From positions 2,542,001-2,606,000 of the forward strand of contig NZ_CP078088.1 in NCBI RefSeq assembly GCF_022701175.1: a stretch of DNA of 64,000 nucleotides, written 5' to 3'. This stretch comes from Allobaculum sp. Allo2 (GTDB lineage Bacteria; Bacillota_I; Bacilli_A; Erysipelotrichales; Erysipelotrichaceae). Made by a program: the position numbers and the translations under genes. The notes under the pieces are model-generated. The model ran no database searches, was not told the DNA's origin, and saw only the letters and a list, made by a program, of their open reading frames with translations. Positions 9,353 through 20,800 of the stretch are shown here, in pieces (position 1 is the stretch's first letter; every line of letters begins with the position of its first letter).

Positions 9353-10248
9353 TTAAATGCGGATCGTATCTTCGTCGGTATAAACCATGACCGGATAGCC
9401 GGCTGGATCAAAAACCTGAACCGCCAGGCAGTTGAGTCCGGTATGAATGCCGACGGCGCTGACCAGATCGATTACGCGAACCGTAGCCCCGTCAAAGTTT
9501 TCCTTGATCTTGCGGGCGAACGCCTTCGCGCTTTCGAGAGAATCCACGTGAGCGACGGTAAAGTCATAGTCCTTATTGGTGCCCATATCCTTGAGCAGGC
9601 TGATCGTACGATCCTGCGCGCGGGACATCGTGCGGACTTTATCGACCGCGTCAACGCGGCCTTCAGTCTTGCGGTTGACGTGAAGGATCGGCTTGATTTT
9701 GAGCAGTCCGCCAAGAGCGGCTGCTGTTGCGGTCAGACGGCCGCCGCGGCGCATGTGCTGGAGGTCGTCGCAAAGAACGAACGTATCGCAGTTTCCCGCA
9801 ATCTGTTCGAGCTTTTCCATGATTTCCTCAATGCTCTTTCCCTGCTCATACATCGTTTTGGCGGTGATAATGCAGTGGGACTGGGTTACGGCTGTCGTTC
9901 CGCAGTCAAACCCGTAAAAGGCCAGATCCATCTGGTGCGCAGCGGACTCCATGGCATTCAGGGTGCCGGAAAGTCCGCGGCAGATCGGAACGCAGAATAC
10001 GCCCTCATATCCGTCTTTTTGAGCTGTTCAAAGAGATCTTCGATTTTTCCAAGCGAAGGCAGCGAGGTCTTCATCAGTTTCTGCTGGTGAAGGTTGTCAA
10101 TGACCTGGGCATAGGAGATATCTTCAAACTCGTCGTAGGTGTTCTGTCCTTCTGTAATCTGCAGAGGTACGGAATAAATTCCATGCTTTTTCCAGTATTC
10201 ACTGCTGAATCCGGTTCCGCTGTCAGTCACAAATGCGAGTTTCATCAT
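9353..10248 (-). CDS. DegV family fatty-acid-binding protein (second of a pair), one frame break
   Basis: About 298 residues. N-terminal MKLAFVTDSGTGF is the DegV opening. The central ICRGLSGTLN stretch (reached only after correcting the break) matches the conserved S-G-T motif, and HMRRGGRL and GIHTGLN are the usual later motifs. DegV/FakB proteins bind a fatty acid and present it to the kinase FakA; no fakA gene is in the window. The break is T5 at 10016-10020 (six needed). The start at 10248 has GGAG six bases upstream and overlaps the apparent end of the upstream degV, suggesting an operon. Confidence 0.9.
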
Positions 10249-11110
10249 ATTCCACTCCTTCAATTTTCGGGATGTACTGTACGCCGACCGAGCCAAGTCC
10301 GGTGTGCGCCGCGATGACCGGGAACATGTTCAGCACATGAACCTTTGTTCCAGGACGCAGCGCCGCCATCATTTCTCTTGCCGCCTCTGCCGAAGCATCC
10401 GCGTTGCCGTTCAGAACGAACAGTTCGTAGTCGACGCCGTCCACAAGACCCTTGGCTACCTGTTCTACGCCGCGGCTGACCGCCTTATGGAAGGTGCGGA
10501 CTTTTTCAAAGGAGTCGACTTTGCCCTGCGTATCTTTGGAAACGCGCAGGACCGGCTTAATCTTGAGCATGCCGCCAAGTTTGGCAGCAAGCGGCGTCAG
10601 ACGTCCGCCTGCGGCGAGATGGTCGAGATTGTCGACCATCAGATAACCGGCTGAACCGTCGACTGACTTGCGCAGCGCGTCGACGATGGCTTCCGGATCC
10701 CTGCCCTGTTCGAGCAGCTGCTGGGCCGCAATGACCAGATACTGCTGCACGGCGAGGGTCGTATAAATATCGAGCGTATGCACGACGATATCGAAGCGTT
10801 TTGCGGTCGCCTGGATGATCTGGTTGGTTGAAGAGAGGCCGTTGGACAGATTGATGACAATCACGTCCGTTACGCCTTCGCTTTTCAGCCGTTCGAAAAG
10901 CTCTTCTTCAAGAAGAAGAGGCGGCTGGCTGGTCGTGGGCATTTTGCCTTCATCGAGAAGCTCATACAGCTTTTCGCAGGTCAGATCCACGCCGTCGAGA
11001 TACTGTGTCTCGTCGACGAGAACCTGCAGGGGAAGAAATTCTATTCCTAAGGATTCGGCCTGCTTCTGCGTTAAGCCGCTGCCGGAATCCGTAATGACTT
11101 TTACTTTCAT
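10223..11110 (-). CDS. DegV family fatty-acid-binding protein (first of a pair)
   Basis: About 295 residues, beginning MKVKVITDSGSGL with GGAGA ten bases upstream. Motifs NLSNGLSSTNQ, HLAAGGRLTPLAAKLGGML and AAHTGLGSVGVQYIPK are typical of DegV. It is a divergent paralogue of the downstream gene. The apparent last 11 residues (after YIPK) are encoded by the ribosome binding site of the next gene. One extra A in the T4 run 10264-10267 would instead end the protein at YIPKN with a TGA just before AAGGAG, which looks more natural. Confidence 0.9.
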   Translation of the reverse strand: MKVKVITDSGSGLTQKQAESLGIEFLPLQVLVDETQYLDGVDLTCEKLYELLDEGKMPTTSQPPLLLEEELFERLKSEGVTDVIVINLSNGLSSTNQIIQATAKRFDIVVHTLDIYTTLAVQQYLVIAAQQLLEQGRDPEAIVDALRKSVDGSAGYLMVDNLDHLAAGGRLTPLAAKLGGMLKIKPVLRVSKDTQGKVDSFEKVRTFHKAVSRGVEQVAKGLVDGVDYELFVLNGNADASAEAAREMMAALRPGTKVHVLNMFPVIAAHTGLGSVGVQYIPKIEGVEYDETRICD

Positions 11111-11147
11111 AATTGATCTGTTCTCCATTTTGCGGGAGCCATCGTTT

Positions 11148-11177
11148 CATGGTCCGCCTACATTTTAGCGGACCATG
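11148..11177. promoter_or_regulatory. Perfect palindrome upstream of the degV pair, candidate operator
   Basis: Arms CATGGTCCGC and GCGGACCATG, ten bases each, separated by ten bases that on the minus strand include TAAAAT, a plausible -10 box. It is centred about 50 bp upstream of the degV start. The arrangement fits a dimeric repressor site covering the promoter; it has no T-tract, so it is not a terminator. Confidence 0.5.
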
Positions 11178-11715
11178 CTCCGTTTTCCACTAATCGGACA
11201 TGACTGAAATATACAGATCGACAGCTGTGTGTGCAAATGGCTTTGGCAGGCCGAAAATACAAGGAGAGAACAGATCGACAGACGCCATAACCAAATCCGC
11301 ACAGAAATCCATCCGCATTTCATTCGTCCAGAAAACATGGAGCAGAAACACAGGAAAACAGGATCTATTTAAGTAATTTGGAATATTCTTTCATCTGGTT
11401 TTAAAAGCAAGATGCCATTGCTTAGTATATCAGATCGTTTCATCCTGTCTGTACAGGCCGGCAACAGTTTCCTTTTTCGACAGTCTTTGCATCGTTTTGT
11501 CCGGATTTTTCCATTTTTCCTCTCGGGATAGAATCCGGCCTGAAAAACGCTTTCCAGCCGCTTTGGTCCTCTCTTTGGCCCCGGCTTTTCGTATTGCTGC
11601 CAAACGGTCAAAGAGAGGCAGGAAATGAAGGTTTTCGCACAGTCCTGCTCAAAAGCAGGTCATAATAAAAGATAACTAACCTTCCCTATTTAGAGACTTC
11701 AGGAGGTGTTCTGCG
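11178..11715. other. Intergenic region with palindrome before the ABC operon
   Basis: No supported gene. At 11644-11659 CCTGCT, CAAA, AGCAGG form a small palindrome just upstream of a CATAAT box at 11661-11666, about 50 bp before the ABC ATPase start. This could be a promoter with its operator. Confidence 0.4.
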
Positions 11716-12415
11716 ATGAGTTTTATTGAATTCAAGGACGTCCGCAAGGACTATCAGATGGGTGAAGTATGCATTCATGCCCTGGACGGCGTCAGCTTTT
11801 CGATTGAAGAAGGCGAGTTTGTGATTATCGCCGGCGCCAGCGAGGCTGGAAAATCCACCATTCTCAACCTGCTTGGCGGCATGGATACCGTCAGCTCGGG
11901 AACCATTCGCGTCGGCGATAAAATCGTCAGTGATTTTGATTCGAAGCAGCTGACGCTCTATCGGCGCGATGACGTCGGGTTCGTCTTCCAGTTTTATAAC
12001 CTGATTCAGAATCTGACCGTCCGCGAAAACGTCGAACTGGCGGCCCAGATTTCCAAAAGCCCGCTCGATATTACCGGAACGCTGAAATCCGTCGGACTGC
12101 TCGACCGGGAAAACAACTTCCCTTCCCAGATTTCCGGCGGGGAACAGCAGCGTGTCGCAATCGCCCGCGCGATTGCGAAAAATCCGCGCCTGCTCCTTTG
12201 CGACGAGCCGACCGGCGCGCTGGACTACCAGACGGGCAAGCAGGTTCTCGAAGTCCTGCAAAACATCTGTAAAGGAAAAGACGACAGTCGTCGTCATTAC
12301 GCATAATCTGGCGCTGACACCGATCGGCGACAAGATTATTCGAGTGCGTTCCGGAAAAATCGAAAGCATTACCCGCAACGAGCATCCGATGAGCGCACGG
12401 GAGATTGAATACTGA
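11716..12415 (+). CDS. ABC transporter ATP-binding protein (MacB/LolD class), one frame break
   Basis: About 233 residues. Walker A is GASEAGKST, where Glu replaces the usual Gly but the G-x4-GK-S pattern is kept. Signature [14 protein letters not shown] and Walker [13 protein letters not shown] are intact, and the H-loop VVVITHN is reached after the break at A4 12260-12263, where one base fewer gives a continuous frame. The ribosome binding site is AGGAGGTG. Its stop overlaps the start of the permease gene, so the two are translationally coupled. It powers a MacB/FtsX-type exporter, often for peptides or antimicrobials. Confidence 0.93.
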
Positions 12416-15400
12416 TGACACCCGCACTATGGAAAGACCTGTTCCGTGAAATCCGCCATTCCCTGGGGCGCTACCTGTCCATCCTGGCCATCACCGCTCT
12501 GGGCGTCTCGTTTTTTGCGGGCATCAAAGCCAGCGCGCCGGATATGAAAAATTCGGCCGACGTCTACTTTGACCGCTACAACCTGCAGGATATACAGGTG
12601 TACTCCACCGTCGGCTTAAGCGACAAGGATCTCGAGGCGCTGAAAAAGGAACCTGGCGTGAAGGACGCGCAAGGTCAGTTTTCCGCCGATTATCTCTGCC
12701 GCAAAGGCAGCCGGGAAATGACCGTTAAAGTCCTCTCCTATACGGACGGACAGACGATCAATACGCCGCGTCTGGTCGAAGGCCGCCTGCCGCAAAACGA
12801 CAGGGAGTGCATGGTGGAAGGCGACAGCGCCACGGGAAACATTTTCGGGTCTTTTGAGATCGGGGATACGGTTCATCTGTATTCCGGAAACGACACGCCG
12901 GTCAGCGACGATCTCAAATACGACACCTACACCATTACCGGCAAAGCCTATTCTCCAAACTACCTGTCCTACGTACACGGCTCTTCTTCGATCGGTTCCG
13001 GTACAGTCGATACGTATTTCTTTATCCCGCAGTCCGCGATCAAGGCCGACTACTTTACGGAAATCGATCTGACCGTCGACGGGGCCAAAGAAGCGGATAC
13101 GTATTCCGACGCCTACTTCGATCTGACCGATCCGGTCGTCGATGAAGTCGAAACGCTCGCCGACAGCCGAACCGTCCTCTGGAAAGACGAACAGCGTCAG
13201 AAAATTGACGACCAGGAAAAGGAAGCCCAGGACAAGCTCGCCGATGCGAAAAAGAAGCTCGACGACGCGAAAAAGAAACTCGAGGATGCCGCGCTGCAGA
13301 TTGCGGATGGCGAAAAGCAGATTTCCGATAACGAAGCGCTTCTGGCCAGTTCAAAAACGCAGCTCGATCAGGGACGCAGCGCGCTCCAGTCCGGAAAGCA
13401 GCAGATCGCCGACGGCCTTGCTCAGATTGATGCCGGGCTGGCTCAGCTGCAGGGCATCGATACGACCGCCAGCGATCTGATTGCCAGGCGAGATGCGCTC
13501 ACGCAGGCCATTCAGGGCGTCCAGTCCATCGATCAGGCCATTTCCGGAATCGAATCGCTCGATCAGGGTATCCAGACGCTGAGCCAACAGATTGCCGCGC
13601 TCGAAAGCGCCGATCCCCAAAATACGCAGCTGCCGGCTTTAAAAGAACAGCTTGCGGCGCTGCAGGCACAGCTGCAGGGCGTACTGGCCCAGGCAGTGCC
13701 CGGCGCGCCCGACGCAGCTTCCGCTCTAGCTGCGCTGAACACGCAGAAAAGTTCTATTCTCACCTCGATTGGCGGATCGCTCGATGCCGCAAACGCCTCT
13801 CTTACTGCCTTAAATGACGGAATTGCTCAGGCGCAGAGCGCCATCGTACAGCGCGACGCCTTAGTCAAACAGCGTCAGGAACTTGCGGCCCAGCAAAATG
13901 AGCTGGCTGCGAGTGAAACGCAGCTGGCCGCAAACCAAAAACGTATGACGATGGCGTAGCCCAGCTCAATCAGGCCCAAAACGATCTGGCAAAAGCCAGA
14001 AGCGATTACGCCAGCGGTCAGAAAGAATACGAAGACGGTCTGGCCGAATACAATACGAACAAAAAGAAGCCGAAGACAAAATCGCGGACGCGAAAAAGCA
14101 GCTCGACGATCTCGAAGCCAAATGGATCGTGCTCGATCGCAACTCGCATTATTCCTATAAAGACTACGAAGCCTGCGCCGACCGCATGGACGGCATCGCC
14201 TCCGTCTTCCCTGTCTTCTTCTTTCTCGTCGCCGCGCTCGTCTGCATGACGACAATGACGCGCATGGTCGATGAGCAGCGCAACGAAATGGGAACCCTCA
14301 AGGCCCTTGGCTACTCCCGCCGGCAAATCGCCGCGAAGTACCTGCTCTACGCGGGATCCGCTTCCGTTCTTGGCAGCATTCTCGGCTGTGCCGTCGGCAT
14401 GTACGTGTTCCCGATGATCATCTACTCCGCCTGGAACATCATGTACAACCTGGAAGCCATTCAGTTCCGCTTCCAGCCGGGTCTGATGCTCTTTGCGTCT
14501 TTAAGCGTTACCGGCGTCGTGCTGCTCGCTGCGCTCTTCTCCATTATTAAGGAACTGCGCGAAGTGCCGGCCCAGCTCATGCGGCCAAAAGCCGCAAAGG
14601 CCGGCAAGCGGATTTTGTTAGAACGCGTCGGCTGGTTCTGGTCAAAGCTTTCGTTCATGCATAAAGTCACATTGCGCAACCTCTTCCGCTATAAGAAGCG
14701 CTTTTCATGACCGTCATCGGCATCGCGGGCTGTTCCGCCCTGCTGGTCGCCGGCTTTGGTCTGAACGACTCCATCAGCGATATCGTTCCGCGCCAGTTCC
14801 AGGCGATTTACCACTTTGATGCTGCCGTGGATGCCAAAGAAGAAGACGGACGGCAGCTGGCCGCCGATCTGAAAAAGGAAAAGGGCATCGAAGATACGTT
14901 CAATCTCGAAACCCTTCCTGTTACCGTTCACTATGACGATAAGGATGTGTCCGCCACGCTCAATATTGTCGAAGATCCTGAAGCCTTCGAAGAGTTCATG
15001 ACGTTTATCCCGATGGACGGTTCCGAACGTCTGTCTTTAAACGACGGCGTTCTCGTTTCCGTCAAGACGGCCGAGAAAATGCACCTGTCCAAAGGCGATA
15101 CGATCCTCTTCAAAACGGCGGACGATGAAGAAGTAGATCTTCCGATCGCCGGCATTTTCGAACAGTACACCGGCCACATGCTTTACGTAACGCAAAAGAC
15201 GTTCGACCGTCTCCATGTTCAGGAAGAGCCGGACGCGCAGATTCTGCTGCTTAACGACGATACGTCTCCGGAATTTGAAAGCGAGCTGGGCAGCTGCGTT
15301 CTCCAGCACGAGGGCGTCCGGTCCGTCACCTTCTATTCGGCGACAATCGACAACTTTGAAAACATGATTTCCTCGATCAAGTCGATCGTAGTCGTTCTCG

Positions 15401-15777
15401 TTCTGTCGGCGGCGATGCTGGCGTTCGTGGTACTTTACAACCTTTCCAACGTCAACATTTCCGAACGTCTGCGTGAAATTGCGACCATCAAGGTCCTTGG
15501 CTTTACCGAAAAGGAAGTCAACGCCTACATCAACCGCGAAAGCATAATCCTTGCCCTCATTGGCGGACTCGTCGGTCTGCTGCTGGGCATTTACCTGCAC
15601 GATCTGATTATGAACCTTGCCGAACTCGATACGATCCGCTTTGGCCGCACGATTTTCTGGCAGTCCTATGTCTATTCCATCGGTCTGACCATGCTTTTCG
15701 CTCTGCTCGTCAACTGGATCATGAAATACCGTCTGCGCAAGATTCAGATGGTAGAATCGCTCAAAGCGGTCGAATAA
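12415..15777 (+). CDS. Very large MacB/FtsX-type ABC permease with coiled coil, three frame breaks
   Basis: About 1120 residues after correction. A membrane segment (residues 20-40) is followed by a periplasm-facing domain, then about 300 residues of coiled coil (roughly 255-560) with repeated KLDDAKKKL-like heptads. Next comes an FtsX domain with three membrane segments (TLKALGYSRRQIAAKYL), a second extracytoplasmic domain, and a second FtsX domain (ATIKVLGFTEKEVNAYI). Breaks are at A5 13937-13941, A5 14061-14065 and T4 14702-14705, each needing one more base. It forms a two-gene operon with the ATPase. The coiled coil probably reaches outside the membrane to contact a substrate or partner; the substrate is unknown. 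Confidence 0.88.
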
Positions 15778-15891
15778 ATCCGATCGCCTTACCGGCTATT
15801 TCCTGTCTCTCAGACGGAGCCCCGGTAACACGCATGCCTCAGACATACCTCTGGCACGCCTCAGTCCTGTTTTCCCAACGGCGAAGCAAAA

Positions 15892-15934
15892 CCGCCTGCC
15901 AGCAAAGTTTTAAAACTTACGGCAGGCGGTTTTC
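15892..15934 (+). terminator. Terminator of the ABC exporter operon
   Basis: CCGCCTGCC and GGCAGGCGG, nine perfect pairs separated by 20 bases, followed by TTTTCTT. Confidence 0.8.
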
Positions 15935-15973
15935 TTATGTCCCGCAATACGCGCCGCTCGCTTCGGGCCATAC

Positions 15974-16008
15974 AAAAACGCCGCCCGCAATACGGTTAGC
16001 GGTCGGCG
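15974..16008 (-). terminator. Terminator of the NSS transporter gene
   Basis: On the minus strand CGCCGACCGC pairs with GCGGGCGGCG (one mismatch), followed by TTTTTG, about 40 bp after the stop. Confidence 0.75.
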
Positions 16009-16050
16009 AAATGATTTTGTAAAAAGCAGCTTCAGAACATATGCGAAGGA

Positions 16051-17405
16051 TCAGATCAGACCGATCACCAGAATCACCAGAATGATGACCGGCAGAACGT
16101 ACTTGCAGTAAGGGTGCAGCCACTCAGGCACTTTGGCGCCTTTTCCTTCGTTGGCTTCCTTGCGGAAGTTTTCCAGCCCCAGCCAAACTTGGTGCAGCAG
16201 AACAGAACGAAAATGAGCGATCCGCCAGGCAGCAAAATGTTGGAAACCAGGAAGTCTTCAAAATCCAGGATGGTCGTTCCCGCTCCTAGCGGTGCCGCGC
16301 CGGACAGAAGCGACCAGCCCAAAGCGCAGGGCAGCGACAGTACGAAGACTGCCGCCATATTGACCAGACACGCTTTTTTGCGGTCCCAGCCAAACAGGTC
16401 CATGCAGCTCGAAAGGATGTTTTCGAAAACCGCCAGAACGGTTGAGAACGCTGCAAACGTCATGAACAGGAAAAACAGCGCGCCCCACAGACGGCCAAAC
16501 GGCATCGCGTTAAAGACGTTGGGCAGCGTGACGAAGATCAGACCCGGACCGGCATTGACATCGACCGAATAGGCGAAGCAGGCTGGAATGATGATCAGGC
16601 CGGCAACAATCGCGACAAACGTATCCAGAACGGCGACGTTGATCGATTCGCCGAGCAAGGCACGATCCTTATTAATGTAGGAGCCGAAAATCGCCATGGC
16701 ACCAATACCGAGCGAAAGGGTAAAAAACGCCTGGTTCATCGCCGCGACGATGACATTCCACGGTCCGATTTCCATGAAGCGGTTCCAGTCCGGCAGCAGA
16801 TAGTAGCGAAGACCGGCGTTGGCGCCTTCCAGAAACAGGGAGTTGATCGCCAGGACGCTCATTAAGATGAGCAGCGAAATCATCATCACTTTCGTTACGC
16901 GCTCGAGGCCTTTCTGCAGACCGAGCATGCAGATCAGAAAACCGGCGACGACAATGACGCCCATGTAAAATACTTCGCTGCCTGCATTGGCCAGCGTGGC
17001 ATCAAACGCCGCACCGATCCCGGCGCCATCCAGACCTTCAAACCGGCCCAGACACATATCGACAAAGTACTTCAGCATCCATCCGGCGACGGTCGTATAA
17101 AACATCATGAGCAGGTAGTTGCCCGCAATCGCAAAACCGGTATGCCAGTGCCACTTGCTTCCTTTCGGTTCCAGCGTCTTATAAATTTTGGCTGGACTTT
17201 TCTGGGCGGCACGTCCCATCGCAAACTCCATCGTCATGACGGGGATGCCCAAAACCACGAGGAAGAACAGGTAAATCAGAATAAAAATTGCACCGCCGTT
17301 CTGTCCGGCGATGTAGGGGAATTTCCAGACGTTTCCAATACCGATCGCGCATCCGGCGCTCAGCAGGATAAAGCCCAGACGGGACCCCAGCTGTTCTCGT
17401 TTCAT
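16051..17405 (-). CDS. Neurotransmitter:sodium symporter (NSS/SNF) family transporter, one frame break
   Basis: About 451 residues with 11-12 membrane segments. The first helix carries GNVWKFPYIAGQNGGAIF, the sodium and substrate binding signature of the LeuT fold. These proteins import amino acids or related solutes with Na+. The break lies in the GGAAAA stretch near 16170-16176: one more base restores ENFRKEANEGKGAKVPEW and a final hydrophobic helix ending at TGA 16051-16053. The start MKREQLGSRLG is preceded by AAGGAAAGTGG. The gene stands alone with its own terminator; the substrate cannot be told from sequence. Confidence 0.9.
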
Positions 17406-17705
17406 ATGTAATTCCACTTTCCTTTTCTCTTGCGGCTTCTTCCCGGCCTTTCGCAAGGAAGCTTTCGCATTTTCTGCGATCGCTTGCGTCGGGAGCAGCC
17501 GTAATTTTTCAAAGATTCCGCCTGTCGGATGCGGACGGAATCAGTGTTTTCATTTTAGCGAAAATCGAAAAAACCATAGATTCCCGAAAATCCCCTCGGC
17601 CATACGCGGGGATTGATACGTTTTCCTGCCGGTTTTCGACCGTTTTTTCCATTTTTCAAGCCGCTTACAGCGCGCGAACGAGTTTTGAACGATCTGGACT
17701 GCACG
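17406..17705. other. Intergenic region upstream of the NSS gene
   Basis: No gene or known RNA element was recognised. It holds the NSS promoter region (minus). Confidence 0.4.
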
Positions 17706-17751
17706 CAAAAACACCGCAGCAGCCGCAGCGTATGGCTGCGGTTTACTGCGG
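17706..17751 (-). terminator. Terminator of the first GH84 gene
   Basis: A nested hairpin: inner arms CCGCAGC/GCTGCGG and outer arms CCGCAG/CTGCGG. On the minus strand it is followed by TGTTTTTG, about 50 bp after the GH84 stop. Confidence 0.8.
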
Positions 17752-17803
17752 CGTAATGGGTTGAGAAAGACGATGAATCCTGATGACCTGGAAAGAACTC
17801 GTC

Positions 17804-20800
17804 TTACTTCAGACCGTTCAGGCGGTCAGCTTCCGGTGCAATGCGCATCGTCAGCAGTGCACTGTTCAGGGCTCTGGCGGCTTCGTTAATCTCGTTCTGG
17901 GAAGCGGAAGCAGCGTTGATGACTTCATGCGCCTGCGTGATCGCTTCTTCCAGATCGGATCCGTTCACAAAGGAAGACTGCTGCGCGGTCGCCTTGTTCC
18001 AGGCCAGAAGAAGCTGGGAATAATCCAGATTCTGCACGGTCGGATTCTCGCTGGTGAAGCGGATGATTTCCGAAATTTCCGGCGCGTTTCCATCCGTCCA
18101 TTCGATCTTCACGGACAGAATCTTATCGATATCGTTCGACCCCATCGTGTTCAGCGAACGTACCAGATGACCAAGAGTTTTCCATTCAATCTTGCCGTCT
18201 GTATTGACCGCGCGAACCGAAACGGTGGCATTGCTCAAAGTGCCTTTCTGAATGATGTTCAGCGTATTGGCATCGAGCTCGTCGGAGAAATCATACTGTA
18301 CCGATCCGGCCTGGCTGGAGGCTGGTTTGTAGGACGTGGACAGATCGCTGTCGAACATGTTGAGCGCGCTGTGGTTTTGCGCTTCTTCCACAGCAGCCGT
18401 TACGGCTGGATGCGGAACGGATTTGTATTCGCCGTCGTTGATCAGAATTTCATTGAACAGTACGGCCCGGCTGGCGTTGCCTGCGGTGAAATAAATGCGG
18501 ATATAGCGGGCGTCCTGCGCGGTTTCGAGCGTTCCGACTTTGGTAACCTTGTTCGGATAGCGGCTGCTGGCCATGTAGCCGGCATCGGCATCCTTGGCCG
18601 TTACGTCTGCGTCATCCGTGTTTTCCACACCGTCACCGATTTCCATAACGTCCGTCCAGTTTTCAAGGTCGCTGGAAATCTGGATTTTCGCGTCGCGGAT
18701 ATAGTTGACGGCGCTGTCCTGGTTTACGATTTCCAGTTTGGAAATCGAGCGGTTCTGACCGAGGTCATAAATAATTTCGGAGCCTTTTGCGGGGAGCGTG
18801 GCGAATTCGGTGGTGGTATCCACATCGCCGTCAAACGCCGCTCCATTGTCACGCGTATCTTCGCTCGCCCAGCCGGCGGACGTAATGCCGACCGTATCCG
18901 AGAGACGGTACGGACCGCTGATCTTCGTTACCGTTACCGAAAGCGGCGTACTGAGATCTGCGGAAACGGAAGCATCCGTCGTATTGATCAGACGTACATA
19001 GCGGGCATCTTCTGCACTGGACGCATCCGCTGCAACGCTTACCCATTCGTATCCGTTGCGGGAAACTTCCAGTGACAGGCTGCCCAGGTCTCCGTGCGTA
19101 AGCGACGCGATTTTCGTAATCTCGCCAAGATCAACGCCGGCGTATTCCCCAGCTTTGAGGACGAGATTCTGACCATCGCTGGTCAGCAGCTGGCGGCCGT
19201 TTTCGATTTCCGAAGTTACCGCGCTGGTGCTGTCCGCATTGGTGATCAGATGTTCTGTATCGTAATCCGAACCGTCGCCTGGAACGACGTTGAATTCGGC
19301 AATCTGGAGCCATTTGTGGACGCTTTCCAGGTTATTAATGCGAATGGCTTTTACGCTTGCACCATGAAGTTTTACACGGAAGGTACTTTGCGCCGACTCC
19401 GGTTTTGGATCGGTATACTCGCCGGCGGTTTTCCATGTGGTACCGTCTTCGGAGTATTCCAGAGCGAAATGCGTGAGCTTATCGTTTTTCGCGCCGCCGT
19501 TGACAAAGACGATTTCGTTAAGCTGAACGGCCTCCGAGAACGTACGGGTTACGATCGGGCCGACTGGTGCGTAATCGCCTGGCGTTGAAATCCAGGCGAA
19601 GGTGGACGTATCGCCATCCGTCATCTGATCCGCCGTGCTCTGCTGATAGTAGGCGCAGCCGTCTCCCAGCGTGAAGGTGGAAGAAGGCAGTTCGATCTCA
19701 CTGCTCCCCCTGCTCCGGATTGATTCGAATGTCGCGAACGCCAAGCCAGGTGTTGGTTTTGTCTTCGGTAGAAAGAACACGGACTCCTCGCACGCCCTTC
19801 AGATCGAGATCACTCAGATGGATTTCCTGCGGCGTTGTATACACGGTGTCATTCAGATCGGTCCAGGTTTTACCGTCCGCGGTGATCTGCACTTTGGCTT
19901 TGGAGAACGTATCATTCAGGTTGCCGGACTGACCGAGCAGGAACTGAATTTCGTAAATGTCTTTCGGCTGGGTATATATGACACCAACGTAGTCGCCTGC
20001 AGAAAGGGTGCTTGGCGTTTTGAAAACGATCTGCGTCGAGGCATTGCCGTCAAACACATTGTCCAGCGATCCTTCCGGCGTATCCGAACGGCTGGTAATG
20101 AACGTCGCCGTATCCAGGTTCGGGTCGATCAGCGGAAGAATCCGTGCGGAAAGCGCCGAATCCAGTGCGTTCATGAACGGCGTGATGTGAATGCGGCCCG
20201 CCTTGGCGTATTCCGTATGATCCACGTAATGGAAGCCATGGGTTCCCGCCTGGGTCTTGGCGTTCTGGGCGCTCGCAAAATGATCCCATACCGCCGCGGT
20301 GGATTCGCCGTGATTCAGTGCGCTGAGGGCATCGAGATAGCCGAGCACCGCGCTGGTCGTATCATCCCATGCGTCAATCCAGTAAATGATCTGCGAGAGC
20401 GTCCGTTTGTTTCCGGTTTCTTCGCGATACGTTCTTGCGGCATCACGCAGCTTCTCAAATTCAGCGCGGATTTCGGCGATGTCTTCGTCCGTAATCGTCT
20501 GGTTTCCAGTCAGCTTTGCTTTAAAAGCGTCCAGCTTCGGACTGAGTTCTTCGGATTCGCTGTTGCCGATCTGCTTCGAGTTTTTCATGTGCTTGGAAAG
20601 CTCGCGATAGGCGTTCGAACCCGCGGTTTCTTTACCGGTTCCATGGTCGATATAGGCGAAGGAGTCGTTCCATACCTGAGTGTAGTGATCCGCGTCGCTC
20701 CAGATATTCCACGCATAATCGGCGTTGGTGAACAGACCCTGCTTGCTGGGCTCCGACTGCTGCATCGGGTTCAGAACGATGCCGTTAACCGTATTTGGAT

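Noticed and set aside
11369..11611. An 80-codon minus-strand open frame
   Set aside because: Basic and low-complexity, no ribosome binding site, no family.
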